Notes: a model not told the origin generated them from the sequence alone. A stretch of DNA of 64,000 nucleotides from Rickettsiella massiliensis 20B (GCF_000257395.1 NZ_AJGC01000002.1:107001-171000); one strand, 5' to 3'; shown: positions 9,509-19,092, counted from the stretch's first letter. A program made the numbers and translations.

Positions 9509-10029
9509 CTATAATATAAAAAAATATTTTTTCCTAGCTTCAGCGACTTCATTCGCAAGCTTAATACCCTGTCGATTTTTCTCTGTGGGATTTTTACGAT
9601 ATTCATCCACTATTTTAAGGATCTCGGCTCGACCTTCATACGGATCAAATAGGTTTGCTAAACTGTTCACCAGTTGTTTTTTACATTCAGATAATTGCGT
9701 TTGTCGTTTTGTTGCTGCGCTTGCAGCGTAGCCAGTGTCTTCTCAAACTGAGTTTGCTTTAAACCGACCTGCTTAACGGTACTAACTAAACCTTGCATTT
9801 CCCGCTCAGATAATGAAACTGATTATGGTAATTGATAGTTTTCAGGAATAGCAAAACTTTTTAGCTTCTTTTGTAAAGCTTTATTTTCGTTAAACACTGT
9901 TGCACTTTTTTTATACGCTTTTTCTAACTCTTCTACTGATTTGTATTTACTAGCATAGAGTTTGGGGGGATCGGTCACTATTATTACTTGTGTGACTCGA
10001 TTTTCTGTTTCACTATTCATTGTTTCCAT
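9509..10029 (-). pseudogene. Phage scaffolding (capsid assembly) protein remnant
   Basis: The minus-strand frame from 10029 reads METMNSETENRV...SVEELEKAYKKSATVFNENK...SFAIPENYQLP and meets a stop at 9823. The same protein clearly continues as VSLSEREMQGLVSTVKQVGL, then through another frameshift near 9700-9720 to LVNSLANLFDPYEGRAEIL and QGIKLANEVAEARKK, ending at 9509. The pattern of an acidic, helical protein with a PENYxLP motif followed by a helix and GLxxxQ is typical of podovirus scaffolds. It lies between the Bbp19-like remnant and the capsid remnant. At least one stop and one frameshift make it non-functional. Confidence 0.55.
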
Positions 10030-10069
10030 TGTTTTCCTCTAACAATTGATAAATAAAATTCAGTGTATT

Positions 10070-10230
10070 TTAAATATCGCGCCAAACCGAACGTCGACCA
10101 TCCGCCCAAGCAAAACCAGGCTCGGTGGCTGTGGGTGATTCTTCAAACGCGATCCGTGTTAATTGATTTCTAAAAAATTCAGAACCTTGTGCCTGAGTAA
10201 ATAACACAAATAAATCGTACTAATATTTAT
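10070..10230 (-). pseudogene. Bbp19-like small phage protein remnant
   Basis: The minus strand encodes a short open stretch ending EPGFAWADGRRSVWRDI and a stop at 10070. Upstream in frame are YDLFVLFTQAQGSEFFRNQL and a stop. The GRRSVW ending after a helical segment resembles the Bbp19 family of small phage proteins found between portal and capsid genes. It has no start codon, so it is a fragment. The position between the portal tail and the scaffold supports the call. Confidence 0.4.
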
Positions 10231-10367
10231 CTATCTTTTTTTGCTCAGTAAATGATTTAGTTTTTCTAACATCAGAACTGTACCTGTGAAGGAGAAAGAA
10301 TGGCAATTGGACTGGCACTGGTCTGCGGTGTTGGCAATTGTGGCTTAGGCATTTGTGACTATTGAAT

Positions 10368-10568
10368 CTATTGGGCCATATGCTGTAGAAAATTAGCCAA
10401 CTCCTTTTTGGATTTCATGAGCTTACTTGGAAGATTGAGCTTATCGGCTAAGAATGGTAAAACTTCTTCTATCTTGGTGGCCATTAATACCGCACCTTTA
10501 AAGGAGGATGAATTTTCAGATACGATTTCCAGCTTCTCGACCGAGCTTGCAGGCTCACTCAACTCCAA
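10368..10568 (-). pseudogene. C-terminal fragment of a phage portal-like protein
   Basis: This 66-codon minus-strand ORF reads SSVEKLEIVSENSSSFKG... then KIEEVLPFLADKLNLPSKLM and KSKKELANFLQHMAQ. Portal proteins of podophages often end with a helix, a loop of the form gvPxxLxxSxEE and a glutamine-rich tail; the frame continues past the stop into SQMPKPQLPTPQTS (to about 10290), which fits such a tail. No N-terminal portal domain is present upstream, where an Rpn-type remnant begins. About 45 bases around 10499-10545 recur in diverged form at 16606-16652. The family call is tentative. Confidence 0.4.
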
Positions 10569-10700
10569 AACTACTCAGCCGTGGTGAGTGGTGGATAGAA
10601 GAGATATCAAGCTCACTGATTGAATAGCTGGTGATTCTTTTGATTTTTCTGGCGAATAAGCCTTCTTCAAGGCTACACCGGCCACCGGCTTTTGAAAATA

Positions 10701-10960
10701 TTAATCCTCTAGGCTGAGTAAATCTTGACCAGAAAGCCGGGTCGCTTTCTTAATAATCTCATGATCGATGCCCATATCCAGCATTCTCTTTGCAATAACC
10801 AAGTCTTCTTCTCTTTTGCCTTGCTGTAGGCCTTTTTGTAGCCCTTTTTGTTCAAGTTATTGTGCAAATGTCATAATAATATCTTTATCCTCTGGCAAGT
10901 CAGTGGTGAGAATGTGGATAAACTCATCGACCGCATCGGGGTCATTTTCATCCTAAGTTT
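10701..10960 (-). pseudogene. Rpn-type PD-(D/E)XK transposase/nuclease, C-terminal remnant
   Basis: Minus-strand translation gives DPDAVDEFIHILTTDLPEDK, MTFAQ, an in-frame stop, then LEQKGLQKGLQQGKREEDL and MLDMGIDHEIIKKATRLSGQ ending LLSLED before the stop at 10701. The repeated EQKGLQKGLQQG element followed by a helix and the xxTxLSxxxLxxL motif is characteristic of the C-terminus of Rpn (YhgA-like, recombination-promoting nuclease) proteins. The nuclease core upstream is unreadable because of frameshifts, so only a fossil remains. It separates the phage portal tail from the VirB4 fragment. Confidence 0.6.
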
Positions 10961-11136
10961 TCTTTATTACGAATTTTACCACATAACGGCGAGGTTCTCT
11001 GCTTAATTGCTTGAGTAAGTCTCTAAAAGCCTCTCGTTTTTTTAAGAATAGCTAGAAAGTTCTTCGCCCGAGCATGTTTTTTATGATACAAACAAAAAAC
11101 AGAGGAAGATTGTTACTTTTTAAATTAATATATTTT

Positions 11137-11652
11137 TTAAAGTGGATTCAACATAATACTGGCTGTTTCAGCAGCATAACGTTTAATAGCAACCATCGCA
11201 CCAAAACGTGAATCTTCAGGTAATGCACCCTAAAACTGAATAAAATCGCCAAAAAAAATTCTTTTTGCAGTAAAATACTGCCCTACATTACCATTGGGAT
11301 AAAGAGATGCCATTTTCTTTGTTTTTTCAAATGTTTTTTCGATAGAGAAGTGATGGGATTTATTGTTAAGCTGCAATTTTTCTCCACCGTTAAAAAATAA
11401 GCTCACATAAGACAGTAATTCGCTAAATCCAAGTACCGCATCGTTTTGGCCTAACACATAAGGATGAAATTCAGACAGAGAGGTGGTTAATTGAAATACC
11501 GCTTCATTCAGTAATTTGATATTTTCTTTACGCCTAATTTTTCGAGAATTTTTGATATAACGCTCATTCATGGTATGAAGTAGCTCTGAAAATAGCCCTA
11601 TTTTCCCCGTAGTTAAGCCTTTAAATATAATGGACGAAAAACATACGGCCAT
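11137..11652 (-). pseudogene. VirB4/TrbE-type conjugation ATPase, N-terminal domain fragment
   Basis: The minus-strand frame from 11652 runs to a stop at 11230 and continues in the same frame to 11137, giving about 170 residues with one internal TAG. Segments NDAVLGFSELLSYVSLF, VGQYFTAKRIFFGDFIQF and GALPEDSRFGAMVAIKRY followed by ETASIMLNPL match the layout of the N-terminal CagE/TrbE/VirB domain of type IV secretion ATPases, which has an FFG strand and a SRFGxxxxIKxY motif before the ATPase core. No Walker motifs are present, so the ATPase domain has been lost. The 5' end abuts a nitrilase fragment on the other strand, suggesting a rearrangement point near 11640. Confidence 0.55.
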
Positions 11653-11784
11653 ACATTGATTGTAGACCCGTGGGGTTCTGTTATTGCGGAACGTACAGAA
11701 GCAGGCTCAGGTATTGTCTATGCAGAGATTAACCTAAAAAAATTGCATGAAATTAGAAAGTTTATACCTATTAGAAAGCACTAA
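11635..11784 (+). pseudogene. Nitrilase-family (carbon-nitrogen hydrolase) C-terminal fragment
   Basis: The plus strand reads RKTYGHTLIVDPWGSVIAER, then AGSGIVYAEINLKKLHEIR and IPIRKH before a stop at 11782. The YGHSxIVDPWGxVxAE and xIDLxxLxxxRxxxPxxxH motifs mark the C-terminus of Nit-type amidohydrolases. The catalytic Glu-Lys-Cys part is absent; the frame is closed upstream at 11614. It overlaps the start of the VirB4 fragment on the other strand by 18 bases, so one of the two was truncated by a rearrangement there. Confidence 0.6.
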
Positions 11785-12251
11785 AAATTATTTTCATTAA
11801 TGAGCTAACGAAGGCACCCTACCCTCCCTATTGTAAATATCTTCAAGGCCAGAAACGCTCTCTTTTTCAAGCTATCTGCACAATCTTGCCTAAACCACCC
11901 CATATTATCTTACAAACCACATTAGCAGTCTATATTCCATTGGCAACCCTCCTTATAATTACCCATTAAACAATGATCTCTATATTTAACTGGCAATTTT
12001 TCTCTTTCTAGTAAAAAATCTATAATAATTTTTAACTTTTTATATTTTTTCCTCTTCTGAGAGATAGCTTCACATCTTTTTCAAATCTTTTTGTAAAAAC
12101 GGCTTGCTACACATCTCAAAGCTTTTTTATCTCTGCTAATTTCGTATCCTAGTTCTTAATAAAATGCTGTGGTAAACCTCTTACCGTAGTTAAATTAGAA
12201 TTAACAATTGTCTATATTTAATTGGTATAGACCGTTCTAAATTTATATTTT
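11785..12251. other. Intergenic region, no gene seen
   Basis: About 470 AT-rich bases between the nitrilase fragment and the phosphatase remnant. Stops occur in all frames. A short minus-strand stretch (SGLEDIYNREGRVPSLAH near 11805-11860) looks coding-like but is too short and isolated to name. Confidence 0.4.
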
Positions 12252-12895
12252 TTAGGGAGCCTCTAAAAACTTATTTAAATTTCGCTTGCGATTTAATCGC
12301 ATGTAGGCCTTATAGCGGTTAGGGAATAAATGTTGATAATCATCTAATGGGTACAGTAATTTACTGTTACGCTGAAGATACGTATCTGCCAATGAGATTA
12401 TAAATCTACTTGGCCAAGGTTTATTAGTATTTTTTAGCATTTTTATAAAAGCTTCTTGCTCTCTATTAGGGCCTAATTTTAATGCATATAAAAGATATAA
12501 AATAGCAGGACTTCTACTTGCTCCAGCGTGGCAGTGAATCATAATTGATTTTTTAGCGTTAGATAATCGGATATATGTATCTAGAAATTGAACTATTTTA
12601 ATAAAATAGTCAATGATAGGCTCTTCTTACAAAGATAGATCGTCATCATCATAAAAATAAAGCTGTAATAAATTTATTTGTTCGGGAAACGTTGGTATAT
12701 GCTCTTTAGCAATTCTAGGATCTATTATTGATATAATATGAGTTGGGTTAAATAGTTTATAATCCTCATTAATCCGAAATAAATTACTTATTTAACTTTC
12801 ATAAAAACTATTCTCAATTGAAGCGGATACCATATTTATTTTCGTTAGGAGTTTTTTTATCACATGTAAATTGCTATATTCAGGATTTTTTAAAT
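12252..12895 (-). pseudogene. Dual-specificity/tyrosine phosphatase-like protein, interrupted
   Basis: The intact part (12252-12542) begins MIHCHAGASRSPAILYLLYA, the HCxxGxSRS P-loop of cysteine-based phosphatases with Cys and Arg both present. Upstream in the same frame are PTHIISIIDPR, INLLQLYFYDDDDLSL and PIIDYFIKIVQFLDTYI, the expected N-terminal half, but with stop codons at 12627 and 12792. It is the last member of the minus-strand operon with the Nudix-like, aminotransferase and epimerase genes. Loss of the general-acid aspartate region by the stops means no complete enzyme is made unless the stops are sequence errors. Possible role: dephosphorylating a sugar intermediate or a protein. 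Confidence 0.6.
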
Positions 12896-12925
12896 TAAAA
12901 TCCTTGTACGTTATGATTTTATTTT

Positions 12926-13806
12926 TTATTTCAAAAATAGCTTCTGTGACAGAATTTCCAAGCTTAAATCCAAGCTGTTTTTTATTTTTGAAAAATCAAC
13001 CTGATAATCCCTATTATCACTTTTATCCTTATCATCCATTAAGTTAATTTTCGTGGGAATTGATTGAGATATAAATGTTGCAATGTTAGTAATTTGGTAG
13101 TTGTTACTATTACTGCCTACATTAAATATCTGGTTAGATACTATAGAAGGACTTGCTTTTAAAACCAAAATAAAGGCATGCGCTGCATCCATAACATGCA
13201 GAAAAGGTCGCCATTGACTTCCACCATAAACATCAATGGTTCCATTCAAATAGGCGTGCGCGACTAATAAATTGAGCACTAAATCAAAACGCATACGATA
13301 AGACCAGCCAAATAAAGTTCCTAATCGAAGTATCGTCGGATAAAAATTTTCTCCAGCTAATAATTGAATACTTTGTTCACATTCTAACTTATCCTTAGCA
13401 TAATAAGATAATGGAAAAGCTAAAGCCTCTTCTGAGGCTTTAGCTACTTCAGTTTTCCCATAAACACTACAACTAGATGCAAATATATAACGAGAAATAC
13501 GTAGTTCTTTGCAAATTTTCGCCGAAGCAACAGTAGATTTATAATTACAATGTGAAGTAAATTCAAGATCAAGGTTACATGCGGGATCACCAACAATTCC
13601 ACCTAAATTAATGACTGCATCGGCACCATGTAAATAGTCTCGTAATTGTACTAGAAAAAATTTGGGCACTTATCCAAGTGTGATAATGAGTTATTTCCAA
13701 ACCAATGCGTATCTAAGCTTAAAACGTTCATCCCCATTTCAACAAGGCGGGTACAAAGAACGCTTCCTAAATATCCTGCACCACCTATTACTACTATGTT
13801 GTCCAT
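12926..13806 (-). pseudogene. NAD-dependent epimerase/dehydratase (extended SDR), one frameshift
   Basis: Start at 13806 follows an AAGGAG site. The first part reads MDNIVVIGGAGYLGSVLC with the GxxGxxG NAD-binding loop at residues 8-14. A frameshift near 13660 separates it from the main part, which carries DAVINLGGIVGDPACN, FASSCSVYG (the catalytic serine region), SYYAKDK (YxxxK) and the sugar-binding WRPFLHVMDAAHAF. The total length, about 293 residues, suits nucleotide-sugar epimerases and dehydratases. The gene lies 16 bases after the DegT-type aminotransferase in the same operon. Together they suggest biosynthesis of an aminosugar or related metabolite. Only one slip separates it from a full gene. 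Confidence 0.75.
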
Positions 13807-13822
13807 ATTAATATCACACTCC

Positions 13823-14956
13823 TTAGTGGCTAAAATATTCTTTAATCGATTTGATAATATATACCAGGTCATCTTCCAAGAGTTGCGGGAACATAGGAAG
13901 CGTCAACACTTCCTGGCTAAGTTTTTGTGCAATCGGTAAATATAAATCAGCATATTTTTTCTTAAAATAATGCTTAATATGTACAAGTTCAAAATAGCAA
14001 CGCACCATAATGCTTTGGTTTAATAAGTGGTTTTTTAATCCTTCCCGTATTTCATTTGAAGGTAATCGTATAGTGTACATTTGATAAATATGTGTAAAAT
14101 TTTTAGGTGCTTTTGGAGTTCTAATGTCTCTAATACTGGAAAGCTCTCTATTATAATATTCTGCAATAGCTCTTCTTTTAGATAAATTTTTCTCTATATG
14201 TTTCAGTTGAGAATTGAGAAATGCCGCAGAAGCACTAGGCATTCTGAAGTTATAACCCGGGTAAAGGTAGTCATTATCTTCAACGCTATCAAAGTGCTTA
14301 TTTCCAGGCAAATCAACACGCCCATGAGAACGTAAGCCTTTTGTTTTTTCATACACTTTTCTATCGTTAGTTACTATACTTCCTCCTTCTCCAAGCGCGG
14401 TAATTAATTTATTCTGACAAAAGCTAAAAATTGCAGCATCGCTGTATGAACCAACATGATTCCCATCTACGGTAGCTGAAAATGATTGGGCGGCATCTTC
14501 AATAAATACCAAATCGTTTTTATCTGCTAGCGCACGTAATAATTTCACATCGCGACAAATACAGCCTCCATAATTAATTGTAATAATAGCCTTTGTTTTA
14601 TCCGATATTTTTTTCTCTACATCTTCCGCATCTAAGCCAAACGTTTCAGATTCTGAATCCGCAAATACAGGTATCGCCCCTGCTAATTCAATGGTATTTA
14701 CGGTTGCAATAAACGTAAAACTTGGACATATAACTTCCTTATTCCTAACATCTAGTGCTAACAATAAAGTAAGTAATGCGGAGGTTCCTGAATTAAATAA
14801 AAGGGTATGCTTAATATTTAAATAGGATGCCATGTTCTGCTCGAGTTCATCTATCTCTGGACTATCTGCCCAAAACATTGAGCGTTTTACAACAGCTAAT
14901 AATGCATCTACATCTGCTTGTGTATAGGAGGATTTAAAGCTTGGTATTGTATACAT
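13823..14956 (-). CDS. DegT/DnrJ/EryC1/StrS-family PLP-dependent aminotransferase
   Basis: Transfers an amino group to a keto sugar or keto cyclitol with pyridoxal phosphate. Start chosen at 14956 (MYTIPSFKSSYTQADVDALL) because it follows AAGGAT and is where the family usually begins; a longer frame runs up to 15007. Of 377 residues, NSGTSALLTLLLAL (55-68) binds the cofactor phosphate, IEDAAQSFSA (152-161) includes the Asp that contacts the ring nitrogen, and FSFCQNKLITALGEGG (177-192) holds the Schiff-base Lys183. LRSHGR and PGYNFRMPSASAAF are further family motifs. It overlaps the end of the Nudix-like gene by 23 bases and is followed by the SDR gene. The gene is intact. The substrate is unknown. 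Confidence 0.85.
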   Translation of the reverse strand: MYTIPSFKSSYTQADVDALLAVVKRSMFWADSPEIDELEQNMASYLNIKHTLLFNSGTSALLTLLLALDVRNKEVICPSFTFIATVNTIELAGAIPVFADSESETFGLDAEDVEKKISDKTKAIITINYGGCICRDVKLLRALADKNDLVFIEDAAQSFSATVDGNHVGSYSDAAIFSFCQNKLITALGEGGSIVTNDRKVYEKTKGLRSHGRVDLPGNKHFDSVEDNDYLYPGYNFRMPSASAAFLNSQLKHIEKNLSKRRAIAEYYNRELSSIRDIRTPKAPKNFTHIYQMYTIRLPSNEIREGLKNHLLNQSIMVRCYFELVHIKHYFKKKYADLYLPIAQKLSQEVLTLPMFPQLLEDDLVYIIKSIKEYFSH

Positions 14957-15758
14957 GGCATTTATCCTTAATACGTTGAAAATTTTCCATAAAAAAGCGA
15001 ACATCATTAGTAACAGGGGAGCAAATATTCAACTTTTCAAACGGGACCCAGAGTATATCTTTTATCTCTTTATTTTCTTTAAAAGATAAAAATACATTTC
15101 TATCCTGAATAATAAGCTTAAATAAGAAAAAACAGCAGCCATTATAATAATTCAATGAAAATAATCTAAAATCACAGTAGGGAATATCCAGACCTAATTC
15201 TTCTTCGAATTCTTGCGCTGTAAATTTTTTAATGTCATTGATATTAATAATTTGTAGACTATCTACATTTAATGTACCACCTATAAAATCTGCTTCGCCT
15301 GGTGCTTGATAGGTACCCTCTCCAACTATCCCTAAAGCTAAATCGCCATCTCGAGTTACTGGCATTCCAGCTGTAAATGTATGAATAGCTATAGCATCAT
15401 TTCCAAATTTAGCCTTTATGTTTTTAAAACCAAGTTTATTTTTAAGAATAATATCCTTATATTCACATATACCCATTTCAATAATGAGCTTCTGCTTTTT
15501 GAACCTTAGAGATTCAATGGTATAAACGATCCCATTCCACAACTTATTCGAATACTCTTGTTTAAGATTATTCCAAGTTTCTTCACGTGATTGTAAATAG
15601 AGCTCATTATTGATTTTTCTATTACATTTATGAGTTATTTCAACTAAATTTATTTCATTATCAAACAATATAATTAGAGCATTGTTAACAAGTTCACTAC
15701 TCTTAAAATCAATATGTTTTCCATCAAGTTCATTTAAATTATAGATTTCTGTTCTCAT
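14934..15758 (-). CDS. Nudix-fold hydrolase-like protein
   Basis: First gene of the minus-strand biosynthetic operon; GGAGAG lies just before the ATG at 15758. The 274-residue protein has a C-terminal half resembling a Nudix domain: GGTLNVDS (residues about 161-168), then FTAQEFEEELGL, which matches the REUxEExGU part of the Nudix box though the first Arg is replaced by Gln. Strands FRLFSLNYYNGCCFFLFKLI and KDILWVPFEKL follow. The N-terminal half (to about residue 120) is not recognised. Nudix enzymes cleave nucleoside diphosphate-linked compounds. The imperfect box leaves activity uncertain. The 3' end overlaps the aminotransferase start, implying coupled translation. Confidence 0.6.
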   Translation of the reverse strand: MRTEIYNLNELDGKHIDFKSSELVNNALIILFDNEINLVEITHKCNRKINNELYLQSREETWNNLKQEYSNKLWNGIVYTIESLRFKKQKLIIEMGICEYKDIILKNKLGFKNIKAKFGNDAIAIHTFTAGMPVTRDGDLALGIVGEGTYQAPGEADFIGGTLNVDSLQIININDIKKFTAQEFEEELGLDIPYCDFRLFSLNYYNGCCFFLFKLIIQDRNVFLSFKENKEIKDILWVPFEKLNICSPVTNDVRFFMENFQRIKDKCHVYNTKL

Positions 15759-15926
15759 GTACTCTCCTTTCCATAAAAAACATACTTTTTAACCGCCTGT
15801 TTAACTGCCTAATAGGGCTTTAACTTATTTTGTAAAATTTTTACTGAATAAATAATTTTTATTTATGAATCTTCCTTTAATAAACTCTCTTCAATAGCTT
15901 CTATCAACAGTTTAGTTAACATAGGT

Positions 15927-16283
15927 TGACCTGGCAACACTAATCCGGACAAAAATTTAATTAAATTTATGAGCTTTCTCAAATTCTACCGGTGATAAAC
16001 AATCATTGGCAGAGTGCATCCTTAAACGATTATAAAAAACTTTAATATATTCAAAAATGACTTGTTTTACCTCCTCTTTAGTTTCAAAGTTAAAATGATA
16101 AATCTATTCTGTTTTCATCGTGTAAAAAAACTTTCTGATACAGCATCATCCCAGCAATTACCTTTACGGATCATGCTTTGTCTAATACCATATTGCTGTA
16201 GTATTTGCCGATGAAAATCGCTAGCATACTGATTGCCTCTATCAGTATGCCAAAGCAACCCCTGGCTTGGTTTACGTCGCCCT
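15927..16283 (-). mobile_element. IS3-family insertion sequence fragment (3' end of orfB and terminal repeat)
   Basis: The minus strand reads [40 protein letters not shown] and ESFFTR, typical of the IS3 OrfB integrase core (second Asp, and Glu in the SESFF segment). After a frameshift it continues ETKEEVKQVIFEYIKVFYN and RLRMHSANDCLSPVEFEK, ending at 15957. TGACCTGGCAACACTAATCC at 15927 looks like the element's terminal repeat. The 5' part of orfB and all of orfA are missing, so it is an inactive end fragment lying between the Nudix-like operon and the KAP-NTPase fragment. Confidence 0.75.
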
Positions 16284-16404
16284 ATAGCCACCCTTCTTTT
16301 TTATTATAAAATAGTCAAAAATAACGGATTTTTTGAGGAAAATATAACTAACGATAATTTTTTTATCGGAATTAATAAAATTTACATTAAATTAAGGATA
16401 ATAA

Positions 16405-16574
16405 ATGCCTGGAAACAAAGTTACCAAATTAAAAGATATTAAAAAAATAATAGAGCATTTTTTAAAAGATAAAACACCGCAAGTCTAGCAATTACAGGGG
16501 AATGGGGCATAGAAAAAACTTATACTTGGAAAGATATTCTAAAAAATAACAAAAGCCATCTTAGTTTCAATTAG
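16405..16574 (+). pseudogene. KAP-family P-loop NTPase, N-terminal fragment
   Basis: From ATG 16405 the frame reads MPGNKVTKLKDIKKIIEHFL and KDKTPQ, meets a TAG, and the protein continues in the next frame as SLAITGEWGIEKTYTWKDIL up to 16574. The GEWGxGKT Walker A is the hallmark of KAP NTPases, here with Glu in place of Gly before Lys-Thr. KAP NTPases are often phage-defence or membrane-associated proteins. Only about 57 residues of several hundred remain, with a frameshift near 16485. It adjoins the IS3 fragment. Confidence 0.55.
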
Positions 16575-16738
16575 ACTACGTTTCCATAAAGGAGCCTCCT
16601 TGCTTAAAGGAGGATGAATGGTCATATAGGATTTCCATCTTTTCGACCAGCAACTTTTTGTTGAAATGTTTTCTTGCTGCTAAAAGCAAGCAGGTAGTTT
16701 ATTTTTTTAGTAATGTAATATTTAGCGATTGTAATTCA

Positions 16739-18525
16739 TTAAATACAAGACACGAATCCTCCATTTAATTGACAGATTGAGTCGGTAATTGTAACCCCAG
16801 ATGAAACTGGATCATTGGTGAATATATTTGTATCTAGTTGGCCGTTGATGTTTAAACAGCTATTATTTATTGAAACAGAACCACCTAGTCCTGTATTGTT
16901 TATGGCAAAAGAAGAGACCAATTGATTATTTGTATAAATATCGACATTATTAGCGGTAATCGTCCCAATTTGAGTGAGGAATCCCGTCAGTGCTCCATTC
17001 AAATTGCCAGTGGTGCTTAGTTTAACATTATTTAATTGTACGGATGCGCCTGAACCTGCGACGACTGTGGTGGTAGCAGTATCTACTGTACGATCTATCA
17101 CATTTAAAATACTATTCTCAATTAAAAAATTAGCAGAATTACCAGCAGCGACTGCCTGAAAACTAGAAAATACTTTGTTATCATTAAAATAATTAAAACC
17201 TGGGCCATTTAAATCGATTCCTATCTCAAAAAGATTAGAAGGGCCGCCGATTTGACTATGCTCAATTAAGATATTACAAGTATTGCTCAAAAGTATATCA
17301 TTATAAAAAATCCCCTGAGGTTTTATTTCAGGAGTCGGTAGAAGGACAATACGGCTTAATATATTGTTTCCCTCTAACAAAAACCCACCTAAGAAATGAG
17401 AGCACTCGCTGGCTATGGCAGGCAGCGAATAATCACTATTCTGTGAGTAAATACTTTGATTCTATAGTAAAATAATTGTGCAATCCGATGTAGAGTTAAG
17501 AGCAGGGTAGTCGTCAGCATTAAAATACATTATTGTATTTGGGAGTAACGTATTCAGCTGATCGACACTGGTTTGAATGAAGTCGCTCGGTCCACAGGGC
17601 GCTTCAAAGGCACAGCTTGCAAGTGTCCGTGTTGAACTATCGTTGGGTGATCCGGTTTGACTGAAAAAGGTAATATTATTGAGGATTTCAACTGTAAAAG
17701 GATTTCCGATAAGATTTTCTTTTGTTTTACCTGGAAGGGCCGAGCCATGACCCAATTTAGCGAGATAACGTTCGACCGGATCCGTCAGACGTTCCTCAAT
17801 ACAAGGATCACTACGATGATAACGTGTGCCACCGAGTTCAATGCCTAAACCGATCGCTCCGGTACTATGATGCACATTATCGTAAGTATAATGAGCAAAA
17901 GTCTTGATGTGATCATCGAATCAATATTCTAAACCCACAGCGCCACCACCAATGTTATTCACTGCGTGGGCATGAAAATAATAGCTGCCGATATAACCAC
18001 GAAGGGGTACGTGGGTAAAAGTTGGTAGCCAATTTGAGGTCGGCGCCATTTCCAGTGTAATGAACGAAATTAAAAGGTTGTTCAGAAGCCAAGAGACTAT
18101 GACCACGAAAAAAAGCCATATCTTGTAAGCCATCGAAGTAGTGATAATGTTTATTGCCCATCAATAGATAGCCATTGAGATGAGCATCCCAACGTCGACC
18201 GATGACCTCGAGGCCGGGATTCGCAACCCATAAATGAGCGTGGTATTCGGAGCGGGTATAACCACCAAAGAGATAAACGCCGAGCAGAGTTTTATTATTC
18301 TGTATCAGTGATGACCGAGGAACCATAGGCGATAGCGGAATTAAAATACGTGTGTCGGAGCTGATCGCCTGAAAGGGGGGGCATTAAATCCATTTCATCC
18401 ACCGCATAATCACTGACATAGCCATTGGCTGAGAAACGAGGTTGAGGTTTATCGGCGAGCGAGGGTGTAGCACAGAATAATGCTGTGAATCCGATTGTTG
18501 CAAGATAATGCCGTTTAAGTTGCAT
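16739..18525 (-). pseudogene. Inverse-autotransporter-like outer-membrane protein, multiply interrupted
   Basis: Read from 18525, the protein starts with a signal peptide (LATIGFTALFCATPSLA) and then beta-barrel-like sequence: LGVYLFGGYTRSEYHAHLW, GRRWDAHLNGYLLMGNKHY, VPLRGYIGSYYFHAHAVNN, GGGAVGLEY and HHSTGAIGLGIELGGTRY. This layout is that of the inverse autotransporter (intimin/invasin) barrel. After about 17880 the passenger (LLPNTIMYFNADDYPALNS and Asn/Thr/Ser-rich repeats with xxVxIxNS periodicity down to 16739) looks like a right-handed beta helix. Frameshifts occur near 18310, 18030-18060 and 17430-17460, and a stop at about 17920 falls where GLEYW is expected (Trp codon changed to TGA). 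It would have been an adhesin; it is now broken. Confidence 0.6.
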
Positions 18526-19092
18526 GGATACCCTCCGTGTAAAACACGCTATATAGATAAAACATTAGCTTATAAAATCTTTTTAAGATATAAAAATACT
18601 AGAAACTTGATTTAATTGAACGCATTATGTCCGTTTAAGGAAAATTAGGTTTGAAAAGAGGCAACTTGCTATGCTGTTTTTAGTCAGTTAAAGGTAAAAA
18701 TATGTTTTTAAATTTTAATTATCGGTTTCGACTTAGGTGAAAGTTTTTTGTCTTACATAAAAAACGAGGGCTATTTATCCGTTATTAGAAATTAAGGCAA
18801 AGAGTTGATGAACCATATAAAGAAAGATTTTGGATAATTAAAAAACTATATTGAATGTAATATATACCAATTATTTTAACTGTTTTTCCCTAATAAGTGG
18901 GTTGGCTTCTAGGAAGGTTCGAATAAAGAGATTTTTTCGAAGAAAGTTTCTATAGGCTTGCTGAGCGAGTGCTTATCATGTACATTCTGGATTATTAATT
19001 TTATTTTTTATCTTAATGTTAGTTTGCTTTAATAAGAAATTACAGTATAATTTTTTGTTAATCCTACTTATAAAACAACAAATTGTATAATT

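Noticed and set aside
9417-9731. 104-codon plus-strand ORF
   Set aside because: It is the antisense of the phage scaffold remnant, whose minus-strand translation is far more protein-like.
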